DNA of 64,000 nt from Azospirillum brasilense (GTDB taxonomy: Bacteria; Pseudomonadota; Alphaproteobacteria; Azospirillales; Azospirillaceae), in NCBI RefSeq assembly GCF_001315015.1, contig NZ_CP012914.1, positions 2,941,727 to 3,005,726 of the forward strand, in the 5' to 3' direction. The position numbers and the translations under genes are program-made. This document shows positions 58,811-64,000 of the stretch, one piece after another. Below the pieces are notes generated by a model, which was given only the letters and a program-made list of their open reading frames with translations, was not told where the DNA came from and made no database searches. How positions within the stretch are numbered: position 1 is the first letter of the stretch; each line of letters opens with the position of its first letter.

Positions 58811-58839
58811 TTGCGGCGGCTGTGGTTCAGCGTTATAAT
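58811..58839 (+). promoter_or_regulatory. Strong sigma-70-like promoter with no gene behind it
   Basis: TTGCGG (58811-58816), exactly 17 bases, TATAAT (58834-58839). The -10 is perfect. No coding frame follows on the plus strand before a large hairpin at 58924. A transcript of about 105 bases would result, possibly a small RNA. Confidence 0.45.
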
Positions 58840-58923
58840 TCCCGTACCAGTGGTCAATAGACGACACCTCCGGTACCCGCGCGCTTCGGACGGTTTGCAT
58901 GGCCGGACGGGCGTGCACACGAA

Positions 58924-58954
58924 AAGAGGGGCGGCGCTGCTACGCCGCCCCTCC
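58924..58954 (-). terminator. Strong hairpin, terminator on the minus strand
   Basis: GAGGGGCGGCG and CGCCGCCCCTC pair perfectly over 11 bases with loop CTGCTA. On the minus strand it is followed by TTTTCG, a terminator for the small peptide gene at 58965. On the plus strand no T-run follows. Confidence 0.75.
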
Positions 58955-58964
58955 GTCGTCTGGG

Positions 58965-59057
58965 TTACAGCACGGCGACGAGCAGCGCGAGGATCGCGAC
59001 GACCGTCTGAATGACCGTGCAGATCACCAGCACCTTACCAGGGGTCAATAAACACAC
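58965..59057 (-). CDS. Possible 30-residue membrane peptide
   Basis: GTG 59057 opens a frame of 30 codons: MCLLTPGKVLVICTV then IQTVVAILALLVAVL, ended by TAA and followed at once by a strong terminator. The second half is a perfect single membrane helix. The ribosome site AAGGGG is very close to the GTG, so an inner GTG might be used. The first 23 bases of the frame recur at 58845-58868 on the same strand. No database check was possible, so this is a candidate only. Confidence 0.4.
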   Translation of the reverse strand: MCLLTPGKVLVICTVIQTVVAILALLVAVL

Positions 59058-59161
59058 CCCCTTCCCGCCGCTTGGGTGACAACGCCCCTTGCCCATGGCA
59101 GGGGACGATGCGGCGGCGGATTTTCATACAATGGCGTGTGTCTCTTCGCAAATATTCCCGT

Positions 59162-61867
59162 TTAAGAGAGCAACCCCCGCAACCGGTACAACTCGTCGAG
59201 CGCCTGCCGCGGCGTCAGGCTGTCGGGGTCGATGGACTTCAGCGCCTCCTCCACCCGCGACGGTTCCGGCGGAGCGGCGGGGGACGCTGCAGGGGCCGGC
59301 GGCGGACGCTTCAGGGCGGCGCTGAACAGCGGCAGATCCTCGGCCAGACGGTGGATGGCCGCGTTCTGGTCGCCAGACTCCAGGATGGTCAGCACCTCCT
59401 CGGCGCGGCCCACCACGGCGCCGGGCAGCCCGGCCAGCTTCGCCACATGGATGCCGTAGCTGCGGTCGGCCGCCCCCGCCGTCACCTCGTGCAGGAAGAC
59501 CACGTCGCCCTGCCATTCCTTGATGCGCATGGTGTGGCAGGACAGGCCCGGCAGCTTGCCGGCCAGCATGGTCAGCTCGTGATAGTGGGTGGCGAACAGC
59601 GCGCGGCAGCGGTTGACGTCGTGCAGATGCTCCACGCAGGCCCAGGCGATGGACAAGCCGTCGAAGGTCGCGGTGCCGCGCCCGATCTCGTCCAGGATGA
59701 CCAGCGCGCGGTCGCCGGACTGGTTCAGGATGGCCGCCGTCTCCACCATCTCCACCATGAAGGTGGAGCGGCCGCGCGCCAGATCGTCGGCCGCACCCAC
59801 GCGGCTGTAGAGCCGGTCCACCACCCCGATGTGCGCGCTCTCCGCCGGCACGAAACTGCCCATCTGGGCCAGCACGGCGATCAGCGCGTTCTGGCGCAGG
59901 AAGGTCGATTTACCGGCCATGTTCGGGCCGGTCAGCAGCCACAGCCGGTTGTCCGAAGCGAGGTCGCAGTCGTTGGCGACGAAGGGCCCGGCGTTGCCGG
60001 CGTCCAGCACCGCCTCCACCACCGGATGCCGCCCACCCTTGATCGAGAAGGCGAGGCTGCCGTCCACCACCGGCCGGCGGTAGCGCCGCTCCGCCGCCAG
60101 CTCGGCCAGCGAGGCGGCGACGTCGAGCGCGGCCAGGGCGTGGGCGGCCTGGGCGATGGCCTCGGCGCGGCTGGTCACCTCCTCCACGAGGTCGTTGAAC
60201 AGCTCCAGCTCCACGGCCAATGCCTTGTCGGCGGCCTCGGAGATGCGGCGCTCCAGGTCCGACAGCTCCACCGTACCGAAGCGCACGGCGTTCGCCATGG
60301 TCTGGCGGTGCATGAAGACCTCGCGCCCCTTCTCGGACATCAGCTTGTCCGCGTGGGTCGCCGTCACCTCGATGTGATAGCCGAGCACGTTGTTGTGCTT
60401 GATCTTCAGCGCCGGCACCCCGGCGATGCCGGCGTATTTGACCTGAAGCCCGGCGATCAGCCGCCGGCTCTCGTCGCGCAGGGTCACCAGCTCGTCCAGC
60501 GCGTAGGAATAGTCGCGCGCGATGAAGCCGCCGTCGCGGGCAAGCAGCGGCAGCTCCGGCGCCAGCGCCTGCGTCAGTTGCTGGACCAGCTCGCTGTGCT
60601 CGCCCAGCCCCTTGGCCACGGCGCCCAGCCCGTCGGGCAGCGGGCCGCCGGGATGGCCGTTGAGCAGCAGGCGGATGGCCGAGGCCTGGGCCAGACCGTC
60701 GCGCACGGCCGCGAGGTCGCGCGGGCCGCCGCGCCCCAGCGTCAGGCGGGACAGGGCGCGTTCCAGGTCCGGGGCAGCGGCGCAGCGCCTCGCCGCAGGT
60801 CGCCGCGCAGCCGCTCCTCGTTCAGCGCGAACGCAACCATGTCCAGGCCGCTTGGCGATGGCCGCGGGGTTGGTCAGCGGCGCCGAGAGCTGGGCGGCGA
60901 GCAGCCGCGCCCCCGCCCCGGTCACCGTCCGGTCGATGGTGGCGAGCAGGCTGCCGCGCCGGTCGCCGGTCAGGGTGCGGGTCAGCTCCAGGTTGCGGCG
61001 GGTCGCCGCGTCGATCTCCATGACCGCGCCGGGGCCGAGCCGGCGCGGCGGCGACAGGCGCGGCACGCGGCCCTTCTGCGTCAGCTCCACATAGGCGACC
61101 AGCGCGCCGGCCGCGCCACCTCGGCACGGGAAAACTGGCCGTAGGCGTCCAGCGTGCCGACGCCGTAGAGGGTGAGCAACCGCTGCCGCCCGTTCTCGCT
61201 GTCGAAGCGCGGAGTCGGCTGCACGGTCAGGCGGGACTTCCATTCGCCCCACAGCTCGTAGAGGTCGGGGGCTCTGGCACAGCTTCTCGGAGACCAGCAC
61301 CTCCTGCGGGTCGAGGCGGCCGAGCGCGGCGCCCAGCCCGGCGCGCTCCACCGGCTGCACGACCAGCTCGCCGGTGGACAGCTCCAGCCAGGCCAGCCCG
61401 AGGCCGCCGGCCGCTTCCGCCACCGCGGGCCAGCCAGTTGGAGCGCGGGAGTCGAGCAGGGCTGTCCTCGTCAGCGTGCCGGGGGTGACGATGCGGATGA
61501 CGCCGCGCTTCACCACCGACTTGCTGCCGCGCTTCTTGGCCTCCGCCGGGTCTTCCATCTGCTCGCAGATGGCCACGCGGAAGCCCTGGCGGATCAGGCG
61601 CTGCAGGTAGGATTCGTGGCTGTGGACCGGGACGCCGCACATCGGGATGGTCCTCGCCCAAGATGCTGGCCGCGCCTTGGTCAGCGCGATGTCCAGCGTC
61701 CGGGCGGCGTTCACCGCGTCCTCGAAGAACATCTCGTAGAAATCGCCCATCCGGTAGAACAGCAGGCAGTCGGGATGGGCCTGCTTGATCTCCAGATACT
61801 GCGCCATCATCGGGGTGGCGTCGGGCGGAATGATGGCGGGCGAAGTGGCGGCGGACGCGTCGGACAC
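59162..61867 (-). CDS. mutS: DNA mismatch repair protein MutS
   Basis: About 901 residues. The mismatch-binding domain opens [20 protein letters not shown] and [15 protein letters not shown] with the Phe-x-Glu. The ATPase has [20 protein letters not shown] near 615, and [20 protein letters not shown] and [20 protein letters not shown] follow. Several stretches read in a wrong frame between compensating indels: about 61645-61680 ([11 protein letters not shown]), about 61430-61470 ([14 protein letters not shown]), 61115-61280, and 60775-60850 ([13 protein letters not shown]). Both ends and the motor are intact. The true protein is probably normal and the sequence here faulty. Confidence 0.93.
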   Translation of the reverse strand: MSDASAATSPAIIPPDATPMMAQYLEIKQAHPDCLLFYRMGDFYEMFFEDAVNAARTLDIALTKARPASWARTIPMCGVPVHSHESYLQRLIRQGFRVAICEQMEDPAEAKKRGSKSVVKRGVIRIVTPGTLTRTALLDSRAPTGWPAVAEAAGGLGLAWLELSTGELVVQPVERAGLGAALGRLDPQEVLVSEKLCQSPRPLRAVGRMEVPPDRAADSALRQRERAAAVAHPLRRRHAGRLRPVFPCRGGAAGALVAYVELTQKGRVPRLSPPRRLGPGAVMEIDAATRRNLELTRTLTGDRRGSLLATIDRTVTGAGARLLAAQLSAPLTNPAAIAKRPGHGCVRAERGAAARRPAARRCAAAPDLERALSRLTLGRGGPRDLAAVRDGLAQASAIRLLLNGHPGGPLPDGLGAVAKGLGEHSELVQQLTQALAPELPLLARDGGFIARDYSYALDELVTLRDESRRLIAGLQVKYAGIAGVPALKIKHNNVLGYHIEVTATHADKLMSEKGREVFMHRQTMANAVRFGTVELSDLERRISEAADKALAVELELFNDLVEEVTSRAEAIAQAAHALAALDVAASLAELAAERRYRRPVVDGSLAFSIKGGRHPVVEAVLDAGNAGPFVANDCDLASDNRLWLLTGPNMAGKSTFLRQNALIAVLAQMGSFVPAESAHIGVVDRLYSRVGAADDLARGRSTFMVEMVETAAILNQSGDRALVILDEIGRGTATFDGLSIAWACVEHLHDVNRCRALFATHYHELTMLAGKLPGLSCHTMRIKEWQGDVVFLHEVTAGAADRSYGIHVAKLAGLPGAVVGRAEEVLTILESGDQNAAIHRLAEDLPLFSAALKRPPPAPAASPAAPPEPSRVEEALKSIDPDSLTPRQALDELYRLRGLLS

Positions 61868-62017
61868 AGGTCTTCAACCGGTTGCGTTGTGGCGGGCAAG
61901 GTCGGGCCGGCACCCTAGCACGCCCGCGCTGGTGCCGCGATGACCGCTTCGTTAGACTGTTCGATGCCCGTAGAACGAGCAAGCAGAACGAGCAAGCCGA
62001 AGCTGAAGGAGACCGCC

Positions 62018-62553
62018 GTGACGCAAGCGCCCGACAACACTGATGGCCGGACCACGAACGGCCAGGACACCGTCCGGGAGGTGCGCGAGGTCGTCGCCCT
62101 GTTCAAGACCCGCGAGGCGTTCGACAAGGCCGTAGCCGCCCTTCTGGACGCCGGCTTCGACCGCGACGACCTGTCGGTGCTGGCCAGCCACACCTCGCTG
62201 GAGGCCGCCGACCAGCGCCCGCAGGTCCCGTCGGACGAGGCCCTGACCGGGCTGGTGGCGAGCTGAAATACGCCTTCCCCCTGACCACCGCCGGGCTTCT
62301 CGCCATCGTCGGCGGTCCCATCGCCGCGCCGCTGGCGGCCATCGTCGCCGCCGGCCTGGGCGGCGTCGCCATCAAGGATTATCTGGACGAGCTGACCAGC
62401 CACCCCGACACCGACGAGTTCGGCCGCGCGCTGGAGGCCGGCGGCGTCATCCTGTGGGTGCGCACCGCCGAGGTGGGGACGAGGTGGAGGCGGCGGAGAT
62501 TTTTGGAAGGCAACGGCGGCGCCAACATCCACCTGTCGGTGCGCGAAGAGTAG
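62018..62553 (+). pseudogene. Frameshifted small stress-type protein gene
   Basis: GTG 62018 follows AAGGAGA and opens MTQAPDNTDG, then VALFKTREAFDKAVAALLDA and GFDRDDLSVLASHTSLEAAD. The frame stops at 62264 (GLVAS). One missing G there would continue with ELKYAFPLTTAGLLAIVGGP, GGVAIKDYLDELTSHPDTDE, then a second pair of shifts near 62480, and end GNGGANIHLSVREE at the TAG 62551. The whole gives about 178 residues with a Gly/Ala-rich membrane-like hairpin, like general-stress-type proteins. The lesions match the error pattern of this end of the window, so the gene may be intact in the organism. Confidence 0.65.
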
Positions 62554-62616
62554 GCGGGGAAGAAACGCCGTTCGTCAGGCGGCGTAGGCGCGCCTCTCGC
62601 CTCCGCCGCCGACCGC

Positions 62617-62895
62617 TCAGGCCGCGCCGGCGGAACTGCGCCCGCACCACCGCGGCCAGCCCTTGCGGATCTGGGCGATCTTGACGGCGTCGGAGGCCCT
62701 GACGTCGGTGGCGGTGCCGCAGATCTCGAAGAGAAGCGCGTCGCCGATGGAGCCGGGGCACAGCGCCAGGGCATGCACCAGCCAGGCCATCAGCTCGGCC
62801 GGGGTGTGGCGCGGCAGGCCGCGCTCCGCCAGGGTCAGGGCGTTCCCGAGGTTCGCCAGCTCCCGCCGTGCCGTTCCGGGGTTCGGGATCATCAA
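62617..62895 (-). CDS. Small hypothetical protein
   Basis: A 92-residue frame: NPGTARRELANLGNALTLAE, HTPAELMAWLVHALALCPGS, and a C-terminal KGWPRWCGRSSAGAA that may be altered by a frameshift. Helical, no known domain. The ATG pair at 62895/62892 has no strong ribosome site. Real gene status is moderately likely. It is convergent with the stress-type gene and divergent from glnD. Confidence 0.4.
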   Translation of the reverse strand: MMIPNPGTARRELANLGNALTLAERGLPRHTPAELMAWLVHALALCPGSIGDALLFEICGTATDVRASDAVKIAQIRKGWPRWCGRSSAGAA

Positions 62896-63112
62896 TGGCC
62901 TCCTCGCGCGTGTCTCACTGGCAGCTCCTTACCTCTTTGGATTGGAGCGCGTCAGTGACGGCCATCACAGCGGCACTCCGAATGGGATCATGCAGGAAAC
63001 AGACGGCAGCCTCTTTTGGTGTGCCGCGTGCGAATTATCCTCTTTCCCGTTATAGTCGGGACGCCGCACGGTTCGTCGCCCCTCGCATCCCTGGGAAGGC
63101 TCACGTTTGCCG

Positions 63113-64000
63113 ATGCTCTCCACCCGCGCCGCTCCGCCGACGCGTCCGACGCCAAGGACGCCGGCACAGCCAACATCCCAACAAGCGCGCGATCCTGTCC
63201 CGGCGCAAGCTGGCGGAGGACCTGGAGACGCTGGTGGCGGAGCATGGAACCGGCGACAAGCTGCGCCCCGCCCTGATCGCCCGGTTGCGCGGCGCGCTGA
63301 ACGATGGACGGGCGGAGGTGCGCGCCCGCTTCGAGGCCAAGGGATCGGCGAGGATTGCGTGCGGCAGAACTGCTACCTCGCCGACGGGGTGGTGCGCTCG
63401 CTGGCCGACCTCACGGTCACCCCACATCTTCCGACCCCCAACCCGACCTCCGGCGAGGTGTTCGACATCGTCGCCACCGGCGGCTACGGCCGGGGCGAGC
63501 TGGCGCCCTTCTCCGACATCGACCTGCTGTTCCTGCTGCCCTACAAGCGCACCCGCGGGTGGAGCAGGTGGTGGAGTACATGCTCTACATCCTGTGGGAC
63601 CTCGGGCTGAAGGTCGGCCACGCGGTGCGCAGCGTCGACGACTGCATCCGCCAGTCCAAGGCCGACGTCACCATCCGCACCGCCATCCTTGAATCCCGCT
63701 ACCTCTGGGGTCCGCGCAAGCTGTTTCACCGAGCTGCGCCGCCGCTTCGACCGCGAGGTGGTGGCCGGCACCGGGGCCGGAATTCGTCGAGGCCAAGCTG
63801 GCCGAGCGCGACAACCGCCACCTGAAGCTGGGCGACAGCCGCTATGTGCTGGAACCCAACCTGAAGGACGGCAAGGGCGGCCTGCGCGATCTCCAGACGC
63901 TGTTCTGGATCGCCAAGTACCTGTACCGCGTGGAGGATGTGGACGATCTGGTCGGCAAGAAGGTGCTGCTGCCGGAGGAGGCGCAGCGCTTCGCCAAGGC
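63113..64000 (+). CDS. glnD: Bifunctional uridylyltransferase/uridylyl-removing enzyme GlnD, N-terminal part, frameshifted
   Basis: The N-terminal third of GlnD, which modifies PII proteins such as GlnZ in this window, running off the right edge. Pieces occur in different frames: [20 protein letters not shown], then [20 protein letters not shown] and [20 protein letters not shown] (nucleotidyltransferase GG...DxD), then [20 protein letters not shown] and [17 protein letters not shown]. Next come [20 protein letters not shown] and [20 protein letters not shown]. At least four single-base shifts (near 63175, 63350, 63560, 63725) are needed to join them. The start is approximate. mutS lying divergently upstream is consistent with Azospirillum gene order. 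Confidence 0.8.

Overview
The window looks like a chromosomal segment of an Azospirillum species close to A. brasilense (Alphaproteobacteria, Rhodospirillales). Supporting evidence is the high G+C of the core genes, the PII gene glnZ beside the aminotransferase gene aat, a SAM-II riboswitch on metZ, heat-shock promoters of the alphaproteobacterial CTTG-N18-CYTATNT type, two chemoreceptor genes and a phasin gene. I assigned functions by reading the translations; no database search was possible.

Region 1-17463 is accessory DNA. It opens with the tail of an intradiol dioxygenase and a PolB-like exonuclease. Next comes a divergent set of five envelope protein genes (LpoB-, YcfL- and YajG-like plus a TPR lipoprotein), a broken methyltransferase gene, a DMT exporter, a ribbon-helix-helix protein and a three-gene group (LuxR regulator, DUF1399-like protein with a repeated Cys/Met tail, secreted protein). 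From 9815 to about 17463 lies a Tn7-like transposition module: TniQ, TniB, TniA and TnsA on the minus strand, an opposing 609-residue protein with TnsE-like architecture, and a second protein resembling only the C-terminal half of TnsA. The module ends inside comM. Only the 3' part of comM remains, from 17464 to 17846, so the window shows the right end of a large element whose left end is outside.

Region 17.8-49.2 kb is core chromosome: hdeD-like, then the minus-strand series glnZ-aat-ftsK-lolA behind a sigma-54 promoter, an FAD hydroxylase, thpR, an aldo/keto reductase, a FIST protein, the tesA/ybbA/ybbP-type locus, a diguanylate cyclase, dnaK-dnaJ, hrcA-grpE (both with matching sigma-32 promoters), a cytoplasmic PAS chemoreceptor with a CheY, rph, rdgB-hemW, a membrane chemoreceptor and folA. 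Three copies of a C-rich REP/REPIN-like palindromic repeat and two other long inverted repeats sit between genes.

Region 49.2-51.4 kb is a small AT-richer island with an XRE regulator, an Mrr-N-like winged-helix protein and a DNA methyltransferase. Core genes resume with gshB, a SirB1-family gene, yraN-rsmI, a divergent LpoA-like gene, a phasin, metZ behind its riboswitch and attenuator, a STAS protein, a small peptide locus, mutS and glnD. From about 60.7 kb to the end, mutS, a small stress-type gene and glnD all show frequent and often compensating frameshifts. This pattern is best explained by sequence error, so translations there should be treated with care.
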